Shown here piece by piece: positions 1-24,969 of a stretch of DNA of 64,000 nucleotides (within the stretch, counting starts at the first letter, position 1; each line of letters begins with the position of its first letter). The notes under the pieces were generated by a model. It saw nothing but the letters and a program-made list of their open reading frames with translations. It was not told the origin of the DNA and searched no databases. The position numbers and the translations under genes were made by a program. The stretch lies in contig NC_083639.1 of NCBI RefSeq assembly GCF_963576545.1, positions 10,329,998-10,393,997 of the forward strand, in the 5' to 3' direction. The stretch is from Limanda limanda (taxonomy: Eukaryota > Chordata > Actinopteri > Pleuronectiformes > Pleuronectidae).

Positions 1-471
1 TTTAGCTGTAAATTCATGTATTACACATACAAAATTAGAGAGACCATTTCAAGCATGGGATAAAATAAAATCTTTACATTGTTAAATACTGAGAGTACTA
101 TCGAAGATATTACTTAAAATATGTCTTGTTTTTATTACGTCAACATTAGAACGCTTGTTTTAGCGAACGGCGTAGCACGACGCAGCCCCTCCTATCCACA
201 TGAAGAGCCGTGAAGATAACTCCGCCCGGTCAGGTGACGCCTTGTTGAAAAACATACGAACAGTGGTATCCCTCCGCCATAAACGTTTGTTAAATCTTAA
301 TTTTTTTGAATGTCTTCAAAACTATAAATTATTTAAACTACAAACCAAACATGTTATCTTTGTGGATATTAAAAAACTAATGTAAGACATTAATTCGCTT
401 GTGTTTTTAATGTGAATATTCAAAGGGCGGAGCGCGTTGCACTACTTCTCACGGTACATCCTCTTCCGGTT
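1..471. other. Spacer upstream of rps26
   Basis: AT-rich sequence with no exon that I can support. GC content rises over the last 60 bases, where the rps26 promoter must lie. The short open frame at 200-385 has no recognisable similarity and is AT-driven. Confidence 0.5.
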
Positions 472-479
472 CTCTTTCC
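472..479 (+). promoter_or_regulatory. rps26: Candidate 5'TOP tract of rps26
   Basis: A pyrimidine run, CTCTTTCC, lies 16 bases upstream of the start codon, and a second, CTCTTCC, lies at 461-467. Vertebrate ribosomal-protein mRNAs start at a C followed by 4 to 15 pyrimidines, which couples their translation to mTORC1 through LARP1. Position and composition fit, but the transcription start itself is not visible in the sequence. Confidence 0.5.
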
Positions 480-494
480 AGCTTCCCGTGCAAC

Positions 495-2205
<1,711 letters not shown>

Positions 2206-2243
2206 GTTTAAAGCAGATTGTGATGATGCTGTAATGCCTGAAG

Positions 2244-2249
2244 AATAAA
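2244..2249 (+). promoter_or_regulatory. rps26: Polyadenylation signal of rps26
   Basis: AATAAA begins 39 bases after the stop codon, giving a very short 3' UTR as is usual for ribosomal-protein genes. Confidence 0.8.
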
Positions 2250-2363
2250 CAAATCTTTAGAAAAACCTGAAAGTTTGATGCTCATTCTTCATAACAGACA
2301 ATGTGTTGTGTGGGTGTAAACTGACTGTGTTGTGTAGTTGTAGAAAAGAGGCCTGTCAAGTAT

Positions 2364-9921
<7,558 letters not shown>

Positions 9922-11210
9922 ACTAGTTCAAGCAGAATACTGAAATGACAGTCGTGTCAGAGGTCAAAGATCAAACTGAATTATCTCTCACATACATTCA
10001 CTTGTGCACAGATCCACTGAAACATAATCAAATAAGCCCAACCTCCTTTAGAATAACAGCTGAGCACGTAGTTAGAGGTCCAATGTGACAACCCGTTATC
10101 AAATGAGAATCCCCTATGTGCCTGAGGATTATTAAAATGATATTGCTTAGGAAATACACAACTTTCAATGACCAAAACACACAGAAAAAACGGCTAGCTT
10201 GAATGTTAGCAAACTATTTAACATGTCGGTGCAATTTAAGTCAGGATTTGGATTTAGAACTGCGTCAATATTTACTGAACCAATATAAACTCTGCTGATA
10301 AATACAGCTATATAGCTAATTGTGGCAATATGAAAAGCAAACAGTTAAATATCAGCTACTGTAGCGCCCTACATAAACCAAAGCAGCTACAGATCAGCTG
10401 CTTGACTAACAATTACACCGAGTCATGAAAACACTGAGATAAATCATTTAGCGGTGAGCTAATCTAATATGAGGTTCATCCGAGACTATTCAGCCAGAAA
10501 TCCAGTTCCTAATGCAGATTGAGAGCGTTTACATAATGGTGGTGTGGAGGTAAAGTTTACGATTCGGCCTGGGCGGCTAACGCTAGCTCAATGCATGTGA
10601 TGGAAATGACTGTCAGCCAAGCTAGCTCAACACAACGATAGAACGCATCCGTGACAGCTCAGTAAGAAGCACGGAACAACGTGTCAGCCTTGTAACATGA
10701 GTGATAACGCGTACATGTCACTGACTTGCGGGGTCTGACATGAAGATGGACCCTGGTGTCCCCACGACGGCTTGCTTGTCGCTAGCATAACAAACCCCCA
10801 TTAGCCTGAGCTACCCAACCTAGCTAGCTCCCACAGCCAATGTTTCCTGAACCGTTGCTATGGCAGCCACCGTCGCCCGGAGTGCTGTGGCTAGCGAGCT
10901 AATGCCTAGCTAAGCTAGCTACCTAGCCTGTTCTCCCAGGAGCCTCGGAGTGGACTTTACAGCTCAGCAAAGCGGAGACAGCCGACCACGAATGTACATT
11001 TTAAGGTTCCCCGGTTCTCTCGGTGGCTGCTGTATTACCTGTCCCTGTCACGGCCGTTTCAGTGAGGCTATTCTGTATTTTCATCTGCCTGTTTCTGACG
11101 GCTGCATCGCCCGGCAGCATTTACCTCCAGCTACTTATCATTTCCGGTGATATCCCGAGAGGAGCTGCCTGGGAACATTGGAGTTCATATGAGCTGCTGA
11201 TCTAAAATCA
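9922..11210 (-). promoter_or_regulatory. ikzf4: ikzf4 5' region with probable noncoding first exon
   Basis: The start-codon exon begins at 9939 with a good acceptor. Upstream, the minus strand has a GTAATA donor after base 11039 in GC-rich sequence, so a noncoding first exon at roughly 11039-11200 is plausible. GCTAGC/GCTAAC words are dense at 10576-10590, 10621-10626, 10784-10827 and 10890-10930. The core promoter cannot be fixed without transcript data. Confidence 0.4.
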
Positions 11211-11299
11211 CACATGCCGAGCATAAAGAGACTGGGTGTTGATGATACATTGCATTGTATGGTATCTGATGGGTTTCCAGGAATCAGTGGTGAACTGAG

Positions 11300-11420
11300 C
11301 AGGTTTATTAGCAGTACTGTATTTAAGTTACTGTACTTGTATTTGAGTATTTCCATTTTATTCTACTTAATACACCTGTATATACCACTGTACTTCAGGG
11401 GAAAATTATATTACAGCTGT
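11300..11420. repeat. Fragment of a dispersed teleost repeat (TACTTnnACTC type)
   Basis: Contains TACTTGTATTTGAGTATTTCC and TTTTATTCTACTTAATAC spacing typical of a very common fish repeat. A longer relative lies at 46280-46870. Confidence 0.45.
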
Positions 11421-13019
11421 GACTTTTAAGCATTTTTAACATTTTACGTCATAAATATTAGACCATTTATATTTTTTATTAACATATTATTGGATTTTCA
11501 GACAGCAGAGCAGTACAATGACATAAATAATTCCAATATCAACACACTGATCTATTTTGTTTTTAAAGGTTTACTGCACTTCGGATTGAGTTAGTTCATG
11601 TTGCACAGTACAGGCTGGGCAATGAGGCCAAAAGTTATATCCAGATTGACCAAAAAATGTTACCAGTAGATACCGTTTGATATTGTTGATTATCACAATA
11701 TATATCACATCATGAAATTAATAACTTGATGGTTTTTTCCTCTGTAAGGTTGTGGTTTAAAACTCTATTTTATAGCTTTATGAATGACAAAAAAACAGTA
11801 AAACAAATCTTATTATTGACCTGCCCCCGCCTGACCGGTTTGTTCGTTTTTTAATGTGTTGTCTGTTTGTTTTGGTATTGTACACGTTGTGCATCATTGT
11901 ATTATGTGATATATTAGTGTTGTCGGTCAGTATGTAGGACTTTATGTAGTGTGTCAGTGTTTAGTCCCTGTCATAGACTTGTTTACATTTTTTTCAATTA
12001 ATCTGAGATACATCAATGTACTTGCACAATGCATAAGCAATATACTGATACATGATGGACCTTTGTTACATTGCTATTAATGAAATTCGAATAGTGACAA
12101 TTATTTTTTTTGTCTGAATGCTTCTTCCACCACACATGTGCTCCCCAGTTCTCAGAGTTTGTGACTACACTGTGAATGGGATGCATCATTATTGCATATT
12201 GCATATTGCAATCTGTCACTGTTCACTGTTTTGCATTTAGCATTTCACTTTTTATATCTTCTATCTTTTATATATTTTTATTCAGAAATGTTTATGTCAA
12301 AATAAATGTTACTTTGTATAAATATTGGTAAAAAGTGAGTTAATAAGAAGTAAACAGTGAGTAAATATATACTGGTTTCCTATTTTTTATTGCTCTCCTA
12401 TGTATGTTGTATTTATTGCGTTTTTATGTTTCTATGTTCATTGTATGCACCAATAACCAGAGCAAATTCCTTTTAAACTCCTGAACTGCAATAACTCCAC
12501 CAAACCAGCACCCTGGAATATTTGCATATTTGCACCAGCACCATAACAAGCATATTTAAACATTTGCACTACTGCACAAATTTAACATTCACCTGTAAGG
12601 ATATATATTTAGATGTATATATTTTATTTTCTATTTTAAATTTTTGATATTCTATTTCATTGTTATTCTATTTTATTCTTTTTTTATCCTATTTTATACT
12701 TGAGCATTGCTTAAAGAGAGTGTGTGACCCAAGCATTTCATTGACAGTGACTACTTCATGTTATCTCTGTTCATTTGACAATAAAAATCTTGAATCTTGA
12801 ATTTTGAATTGTATGTGTAAACGTACTTGGCAATAAAATACTTCTGATTAGATATAATCCGTTGAGATTGTTCTGTTAGATTGAATCAGTCTGTTAATAC
12901 TGCCTGATGTGGTTGTGAGGGTCTGACACATGCTGTGGCTGCGGGAGCGCGCAAAGAGTGACCTCTACTGTACACAGCAGTGCTCGTGCATGTGAGCCCT
13001 GACGTGCACGCTGTTTTTA
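11421..13019. other. AT-rich spacer with a retroposon-like tail
   Basis: No gene seen. The segment 12240-12815 is very AT-rich and ends in GACAATAAAAATCTTGAATC followed by a second partial TTGAATC unit. Such endings are common at the 3' ends of fish non-LTR retroposons. The family could not be assigned. Confidence 0.35.
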
Positions 13020-13391
13020 CGACGGTGTGCTTACACAATGACAGTTTCCGTTAGCCTCACTCGCGAGTCCTGACCGCTCACACTCTTTTTTCTCGTTACC
13101 AACTTTTATCGAAACGCGCATTTCTGTTTCCCGAACTACCGGTCGCAGTCGGTGGTCGTGTTCCCCACAGGAAGGGGTCGGCTGTGGATATCGGGACAAG
13201 TTGTTCGGTCCGTACTTTAACTCTGAAGTTCCAGCTCGAGGCCCAGCGGAGAGCTCGAGCGGCGGCTCCGAAAAGTTTGTTGTTGTCACGTGACGCGAGA
13301 CGAATGTGGCGATAAAAGTTTGTTTCGATAGTGAAACTAGGCGGCGGGCTACCTTATTTTTTTTTAGCTTCTGAACACAGTCGTCACTGCG
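13020..13391 (+). promoter_or_regulatory. CpG-rich promoter region and 5' UTR of rheb
   Basis: A GC- and CpG-rich stretch directly before the rheb start codon, in contrast with the AT-rich DNA to its left. CACGTGAC at 13288-13295 is an E-box/CLEAR-like word. No TATA box is evident, which fits a housekeeping promoter. Confidence 0.5.
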
Positions 13392-15746
13392 ATGCCTCAA
13401 CCAAAGTACCGGAAGATTGCTGTAATAGGTTACAGGTCTGTAGGTGAGTACTGCACGCCAGCCCGTTCATAGCTAATGTTGGTGTGCTAGCTAACATGCT
13501 AATGTCCTGGCTTTGTTTTCCACCTGTCTGTATCCGACTCTCAGCAGGCAAGCTAGCTCACCTTTTGTTCGTGTGTCTTTGTGTTACGTGTGTTTGCTGT
13601 GCTGACTACTAACATACACTAAGAGCAGCCTTACGTCGTCATTGAACCGGGGCTATGTGCCGCTGGTTGTCACGTATTCGGTGTAAATAAAGTTAGCTCA
13701 GTTGTTCCTGGTCGAGTGCCAAGCGGTGAATGTCTCGAAACTCATAGTCCAACGTGGCAAAGATAACACGTGTGTGATGATCATAATGTAAGGGACATGG
13801 TGTATGTCCATGTTTACTTCTTACAAAGTCAATACCACGTTTTGACTGAAATATCTGACCCCCTCACAGGCCACTGTTCATTAAAATCACATCTAATTAA
13901 ATGTGACCTTTTTCTAAAGCTATTACTAACATCCAACAAAAGCATCTGGTAAGGCTTGATTTTAAAAACATTTACCATTAATAATATAGCTGCTATTTCT
14001 GATCAAGTCACAGAAAATGGTGTAACAGATGTAAGTTGTGGTGTAATTTAAAACACAATTAGGTCTCAGTTTGTGTGTTTTTAACATTTCATCAAAATAG
14101 CACAGAAACATTGTTTATGTTTCTTTTCTTTGCGCAGGAAAGTCGTCTCTTACAATACAGTTTGTGGAAGGACAGTTTGTTGACTCCTATGACCCCACCA
14201 TTGAAAACAGTAAGTAAAATCATTAGATAGATGTGGAATATTGAATCAAAGAAAGTTACAATTAATTTGGCTTAATGTCAAGAAATATAAAATAAAAAAA
14301 ATCAAAATCATCTCCTTTTCTAGCCTTTAACAAAATGGTCAGCGTGAATGGCCAAGACTTCAACCTTCAGCTGGTTGATACAGCCGGTCAAGTAAGTTCA
14401 TCATCCACCATAACTGACTGAAGCCCCGAACTTTTAGTTGCAACTCAACACTTTTGATATTTTCATTCCTATCATGTAATGAATGAATCGTAGGCACTGT
14501 TGTGACCTGTACTCAGATTGATGTAATGTTTAGGCTGTGTTTGGTAACGTTCATGCTCAATGGGATTTTTATGCCTCTCCTCTGTCTGTAGGACGAGTAC
14601 TCAATTTTTCCACAGTCCCACTCTATGGACATCCATGGCTATGTCCTGGTCTATGCAGTGACTTCCATGAAAAGGTGAGGGGATGGTTGTGTTTTATTCA
14701 TCTGTGTGAATAATGATACAGTTATAAGTTGTTATACACATATGATACACAGGTCTTAAAACACTATACATTTGATATACAACACAAACTGTTCCTTACA
14801 TTTGATTCTAGCATTGTGTTTTAACACATACAGACCCAACATTTCTAAACAACACATTTATAAAGGTGCTGTTGTATTCAATTTGAAATATTAATCGAGT
14901 AGGATGTTCTTTTGGCCTTTGGCAGAGCATTATCTTATTAAATACGTTGTTTAGAAGTAATTTGATGCCGTCTGTTCAGTTTTGAAGTTGTGCAGGTTCT
15001 CCACGACAAGCTCCTAGACATGGTTGGAAAGATCCAGTAAGTGTTAGTTTTACCTTTATAATTCAGTGCTTAAAAATTTGTGTTTATTTTTCCAAGGGAT
15101 TTAATCTTAACCTAAATTAAATTTTCTTTTCAGGGTCCCAACTGTTCTTGTAGGGAACAAAAAAGATCTCCACATGGAAAGGTAATCATGATGAGGGACT
15201 ATCTTGTAATGAATGTGTTTCGATAACACAACACTGATAATAATATCAGACTTTATTCTTTTAAAGTTAAATGTTGTTCAAAGGGAGACTTCCATCGCTA
15301 ATTTTTTAATTTGGCTATTGATATTAATGACTGTGTCCAATTTGGTGCATATACAAATCTGTATCATGTTTATTTATGTGGTTTCATAAGGAGACAGTTG
15401 GGAGCTTGGCAGAGGTTTGCACTCTAATGAGTCATTCTAGTTGAGTATGGTTTCTGTTTCATTTTGTCCAGAGTTATCAAACCAGAGGAGGGGAAGAAAC
15501 TTGCTGATTCCTGGGGGGCTGCCTTCATGGAGTCCTCAGCCAAGGAGAATGAGGTGATGATAGATATCTCCGTGAATATCTACTCATTGGTGCAGTCCAC
15601 ACAGTATTTCTGACACACGCTCATGTTATGCTGACACTGTTTTTGCACCACAGACTGCTGTGGAGCTTTTCAAGCGGATCATTTTGGAGATGGAGAAAGC
15701 TGATGGCAATTCTGCCCCAGAGGAGAGGAAGTGTGCTGTCATGTAA
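13392..15746 (+). CDS. rhebl1: RHEB-family small GTPase (rheb or rhebl1)
   Basis: Eight coding exons: 13392-13443, 14138-14209, 14324-14391, 14592-14674, 14980-15036, 15134-15181, 15472-15553 and 15654-15746. They give 184 residues, the same length as human RHEB. In its GTP form RHEB activates mTORC1 at the lysosome; TSC2 is its GAP. Visible motifs are the P-loop GYRSVGKSS with the family-specific Arg15-Ser16, effector loop YDPTIENTF, switch II DTAGQDEYS, NKKD, SSAKE and the farnesylation box CAVM. Sequence alone is closer to RHEB (KSSLTIQFVEGQFVDSYDP) than to human RHEBL1. Linkage to prkag1, however, matches human RHEBL1-PRKAG1, so the symbol is chosen on synteny. The gene is intact. Intron 1 has GCTAGC words at 13486-13560. 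Confidence 0.93.
13470..13560. promoter_or_regulatory. GCTAGC/GCTAAC word cluster in rheb intron 1
   Basis: AGCTAATG, GCTAGCTAACATGCTAATG and AAGCTAGCTCA occur within 90 bases, just after the first coding exon. The palindromic core is shared with the clusters near rps26, ikzf4, prkag1 and acvr1b. Confidence 0.4.
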
Positions 15747-17272
15747 ACGTGTATCCAGGACATCAGTAAGCTCATTCGCTGAAGACAGGAGGCACAACTT
15801 CACCGGCTTGCCAATCGTGACCTCACCGACACCAAGACACTGCAGTGGAACTTTTTCTGATCCTTTATGATACCAGATTGATTTACAGAGCAAGTGAAAC
15901 TGCTCAGACAGTTGACAAACTAATCCCCACATGCTGTAACCACAGGGAGAAATTTGTACGGGCAAGAATATTCAGTTATAGACAAAGAGGCACCTTCAGT
16001 GAACACGTTCTTGGCAAACTCTGGATTTTTGAGTTCAACGAAACAATAAGATTGTCCTAATTAAGCGCATCAAAACTTTGTCATGCATGTATGATGGTAA
16101 TAACTAGTTGTAAATCTTATGTATGAGACATCATTGGCCTATGTCTCATAACTAATTGAATTCTTAAGTTAATGTAAAAAATGTTACCTTTTCAGGACTG
16201 GTGTATTCAGCAGATCTTATTTTTGACTGATGGAGAGTCTCAGTTCACATTGCTTTAAATGTGGTGTTAAAAATGTACAATTTCTCACAAATGGTGGGTT
16301 TTCTCTAAGTTAAGGTTCTAATAAGAAATGTCACTGTTCTTCTCTCGGTCATTTTTATCAACTCTTCTTCAGGTACCGCTCACCGATGAACTCTTGAACT
16401 GCGGAAGAATCTATTTGTATATTTAACAGCAAACATTTTAAGCTCTTCTGCTAAGCATACATACATCCCACCTTGTTTCCCAGGATTAGATTGGAACAGA
16501 TCTTTGGTATTTACCACTTGAGCCTTTTTATACCGTATAAATAGAATCTCAGAGAATGGTTTGATACAATTGGTTATATCTTGAGTGATGCAGGTGTAGG
16601 CCCCCTTAAATACGATAAGTAGAACATATGCTTATAATTGCATTATAATATAATCATTGTTGAGCTGCAATTTAAAATTAAAAATTGCATTTTAACACTG
16701 TAAGACCAGTTAAACGACAGAAACAGTGTTTATGAAGTAATTTTTGAAGCTAAATATATATATTTTTTAGTTTTCATTTGTTGGCTCATGCTGGCTTCCT
16801 TAAACTTAGTCAGGGTGGCATGGATCCCATTTAATTCATATTGAGGACTTGCATTAAAACTGTCAAACACTTGGCGATCATGAAATGACTTGTTTTCTCT
16901 TAGTTTGTGTAGCCTTACGAAGACATGACGCAGACTGTGGATCTCGTTTCCCCCACAATTGTCATGTCATACCTGTAGTGGGTAATTGTAACTTTTTAAA
17001 TAGTGCTTTGCTGAGTAAGTAGTTAATTATGGATGATTGATGATGGTTAAACAGAAGCTGGTGATGCTGTGTCTTGTGCCTTACAGTTCTTCAAACTCCC
17101 TCACCTGCTTCCCTTTACGACTCAAGGTGCTCTTAAAGGTCCCCCCCCCCTCCTCTTCTGTTAACTTGATACTATGGGTGCAGGTGGTGTTGTGTACCTG
17201 AACACCAATATTCCCCTGTGGGTCAATGTTGATTCAGAAATCTTGCTGTAAACAGTTTTGTATATAAATAAA
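15747..17272 (+). other. rheb 3' UTR with polyadenylation signal
   Basis: Noncoding, moderately AT-rich sequence after the stop codon, ending at AATAAA 17267-17272. The small open frames inside it on both strands do not resemble proteins. Confidence 0.6.
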
Positions 17273-18226
17273 TCTGTTTCTCATTTGCCATAGTGTTGCT
17301 TTATTAGCTATGTTGGATCGATGGCTAAAGAGATAGATGGGCATCCAGCATCTCAAAACACACAGTACAAGAAAAGTGTGTTGATAGAGGTGGACAGTGC
17401 TAGATGAATATTAGTGCAGGAATAATAACACTACACATCAAATACATATTTGCTACGAATAGACCTAAAAAAAGGTAATATGGCAAATTGTCAATTGTTA
17501 TATAAAAAACAGACTTAAGTGAAGAAAACGGAACGTAAAACCAAACATATTGTGCATAGGGGCGGATAAAGCTAGTAACACATTTATGTGCACATCCCCC
17601 AGTGTGGTTATATGTCGTTTTCCTGGAGCAGCGATACTGTTCAGATTGTATGAAAGGGGCATGGCTTGCTGGTTATCTTGAGTTATCCCGAAATTGTTGT
17701 GCGGTGACACCAGGTGTATTACGGCACCTACTGTACTGTGACTTGTAGCGGAAGTCGAGTCTGCTGTGCACGTACACGTTGTTGTTCCGCGTTCCCGTCG
17801 AGAAGTGCATGCGCCTTTGGGGAGCGCGCGCGGCTACAGGGGAAAGAGGGAACGACGCCACCTGACGTAATGACGTAATGATCTCCACCAGCTACAGGCT
17901 GAGTTTATGTGAGGGTTTTAACACTGACACAGTCTTAGACGTGCTGGAAAATGGTAATCTCTGTTTGACCAAATACCCCGCTCCCCCCCTTTCTTAAGCT
18001 ACACACTAATGTTCTGTGCAGTTTTCACTCATTATTGATAATTTCATACATCTGCCACTCAATCTAGTTTGAGAAAAGAGGAAGCGAATCTCTGCAATTA
18101 ATCCAGTACACAATTGCCAAATATTCCACTCACAATACAACTATATTTCTAGGAATCAACAAACCGAATTGTTTTTTCCCTGCAGAGACTCCTATCAACA
18201 CTCAAATCAAAGTGTGATAGAAAACA
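17273..18226. other. Spacer between rheb and the transposon
   Basis: No gene was recognised. GC content is raised around 17740-17890, including two adjacent TGACGTAATGA words at 17862-17881 that look like CREB/ATF sites. This could be an unannotated promoter or old repeat DNA. Confidence 0.3.
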
Positions 18227-18663
18227 TGTGTTTACAGGGCCGGCCCTGGCAATGTTGGCACCCTAGGCGAGATTTCAAATTGGTGCCCCCCAACATACAC
18301 ACTCAAACTGTCATGCATCCACAATAACTTTTGGACTGTATACAGATGTGCACACAGGCAGACAAAATTATAAGCTATAAAAAACAATAAAGATATATAA
18401 CAAAAAAATATAAAAGAGTCGGAAATCAGCTGTACTGATAGCATATCATGTCATTTTGACATAAATAAACATTAATGATGTCCACAATCGGGGTGATTCT
18501 TACCTCTATATTGTTCTTTCTTCTCCTCTACTTTGCGGTGCTTTCTGAATTGTGCACCTGATAATTTAATAATTTTTTGATTCATCTTTGACTCTAACCC
18601 CAGTCTGTCACCGCAGTGTGTCTGTTCACACAGGGAGCCCATCCAGGAGGATGTTTTTTGGTC

Positions 18664-18708
18664 GGGGAAACCAAAGTCTTTGGGTTCCGGGGGGAGTATG
18701 GTTGCAAA

Positions 18709-18757
<49 letters not shown>

Positions 18758-18832
18758 GCGGCTTATTTGACTCAACACGGGAAACCTCACCTGGCCCGGA
18801 CACGAAAAAAATTGACAGATTGATAGCTTTTT
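18664..18832 (+). pseudogene. Decayed fragment of 18S ribosomal RNA
   Basis: About 170 bases match the conserved central part of eukaryotic 18S rRNA in sense orientation. It begins near GGGGAAACCAAAGTCTTTGG, continues through GGAATTGACGGAAGGGCACC and GACTCAACACGGGAAACCTC, and ends near TTGACAGATTGATAGCT. Changes from the conserved sequence include a lost A in the run after GCGGCTT, CpG decay (CACCCGG to CACCTGG) and an A-rich disruption after ACACG. It is not a working rRNA gene, since no other part of the rDNA unit is present. It lies wholly inside the hAT element. Confidence 0.9.
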
Positions 18833-19116
18833 CCACGTAAAACTTAGTGTTACGTGGGGAGGACTAATTTGTGTTGGTTTTGAATTCTCTTGCATTTTCA
18901 TTAACCCAAGTTCTTTTATGCCTTTGTGTGTCTAACTGAACAGAGCTTTATTAGTAACTGAAGAGATAGAGTAACCTTCACGGTAAGAGAGGGGAAATCC
19001 AGTAGTATGTCCTGCTGCCAGCGGTGAAATGAAACTCCCTTCTTTTTTTTCTGTTCATACTGATATAAAGTGGATTCACTTGGTCTGACGTTCCTCACAG
19101 GAGTCAGCAGGCGGTT

Positions 19117-19162
19117 TGGCCCAGTGGGTAGTGTGGTCGTTCTTCAACAAGGGTTCAATTCC
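19117..19162 (+). repeat. tRNA-like A-box/B-box module (SINE-head relic)
   Basis: TGGCCCAGTGG at 19117-19127 fits the RNA polymerase III A box, and GGTTCAATTCC at 19152-19162 fits the B box. Spacing is 24 bases, a little short for a tRNA. No cloverleaf with paired acceptor arms could be drawn, so this is a tRNA-derived SINE head rather than a tRNA gene. It lies inside the hAT element. Confidence 0.6.
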
Positions 19163-19356
19163 CAATCTTTCTTATCTTCGTACCGGCAATATACTGAACT
19201 CTTAAAATTTGCAGGACTTCAATCACCTATTAATTGCAAAATATATTACACTATGTAAATTTAAATTAATTAAATATATATATATAAAAAAGAAAAGTTA
19301 AATTAATTTAAATTAATAAAAAAAAAAAAAACCTGAGCGCGCAATTCCTGGGCAAT

Positions 19357-19435
19357 GGGCTTCTGCGCAGGATGTGCGCAGTAGGTTTCTGCGCAGGATG
19401 TGTGCAATGGGCTTCTGCAGGTTGTGCACGCGCAG
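19357..19435. repeat. Short GC-rich tandem repeat, three units of 25-27 bp
   Basis: Three imperfect units based on GGGCTTCTGCGCAGGATGTG lie end to end. They stand out against AT-rich DNA on both sides, inside the hAT element. Confidence 0.75.
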
Positions 19436-20444
19436 TGTTATTTTATTTTTTTTTATTATTTAATTTAATATAATTTTTAAATTTCATTTCATTTTATTTT
19501 TTTTAATATTTAATTTGAAATGGTTATGGTTCATTTTTGTTTTTAAATTGACATATTATTATATTTTGTGCAATGAATAGGTGGTTGAAGTCCTGCCAAC
19601 ACGACAGCCTGCCAAATTTACGCATGAGTTCGGACCCAGCTCCTGTGTCCACTGGTGTCCTGGTTCCACCCATGGCAGCGTAGTGGCGTGGGGCTGGCTC
19701 GTCCCTGCGGCCCAGGGAGCGCATTTCTCCGCGTTGGTTCAGGGGTAAATGATGCTGGTCTTCACAGGTTACTGACCTACGCAAGCCTGTAGCCGTCCCC
19801 CCACAGGAGATTATGTGCTTGTGTGTGTGGCCGCGGCGCTTCCCGGTTCTTCCTGGCATTACGCTGCCGGTGCGAACATGGGCGAGGAAATGAGGCGGAC
19901 CGCTTTTCACGGCGCTTCTACCTCCGGTGCGTCCCGGGGTTAGAGGAGGATGGTGTGACGTTAATATATTGTTTTACATTGCATGTGTCACTTCATGATA
20001 ATTCAGTCACTTGTGCCGCCCTCTAGGCATTTTTCACCCTAGGCAACCGCCTATGTCGCCTGTACCAGGAGCCGCCCCTGTGTGTTTAGCTCAGGCTTCA
20101 TTTCATTGAGTTTGGGCAGTTTGGGACTTTTCCACATTTTAACACCAAATAACTCAGGAACATTTACTGATCAGACCAATCGCAAGGAAATGCTTCTTCC
20201 ACTGAGTCTAATACATCATGGACGACATGATAAATAGGGATCGGGTCATTTATCATCATTAATAAACACCAACAACCGAAATTGTATAGGTTTTAAACAT
20301 CACGTTGTCTCAGAGATCATCATGCCTGGCAGCGTCTGTCTGGCCTGTAGCCGTGCGCGCCCCCGCGAGGTGCGAGCACTTCTCTGCGGGCAGGCGGAAG
20401 TCCTCACAACACCAGCTCCAGGAAGGCGAGACGGCGGGTGCGAC

Positions 20445-24969
<4,525 letters not shown>

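Larger units (their letters stand above)
18235..20080. mobile_element. Non-autonomous hAT-type DNA transposon, 1.85 kb
   Basis: The left end reads CAGGGCCGGCCCTGG. The right end, reverse-complemented, reads CAGGGGCGGCTCCTGG, and both ends continue into a CCTAGGC-containing segment. The identical 8-bp duplication TGTGTTTA flanks the element at 18227-18234 and 20081-20088. Eight-base duplications with CAGGG ends are the hallmark of hAT elements. No transposase frame is present. The interior is a patchwork: a decayed 18S rRNA piece, a tRNA-like A/B-box module, a short GC-rich tandem repeat, and AT-rich filler. The perfect target duplication argues for a fairly recent insertion, although the internal parts look older. 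Confidence 0.85.

Noticed and set aside
18664..18832. A functional rRNA gene
   Set aside because: Only one central fragment of 18S, with deletions and CpG decay, lying inside a transposon.
19117..19162. A functional tRNA gene
   Set aside because: A and B boxes are present but no acceptor stem, anticodon arm or terminator could be drawn.
19524..19910. 128-codon minus-strand frame inside the first hAT element
   Set aside because: No transposase or other family features; composition follows the local GC-rich patch.
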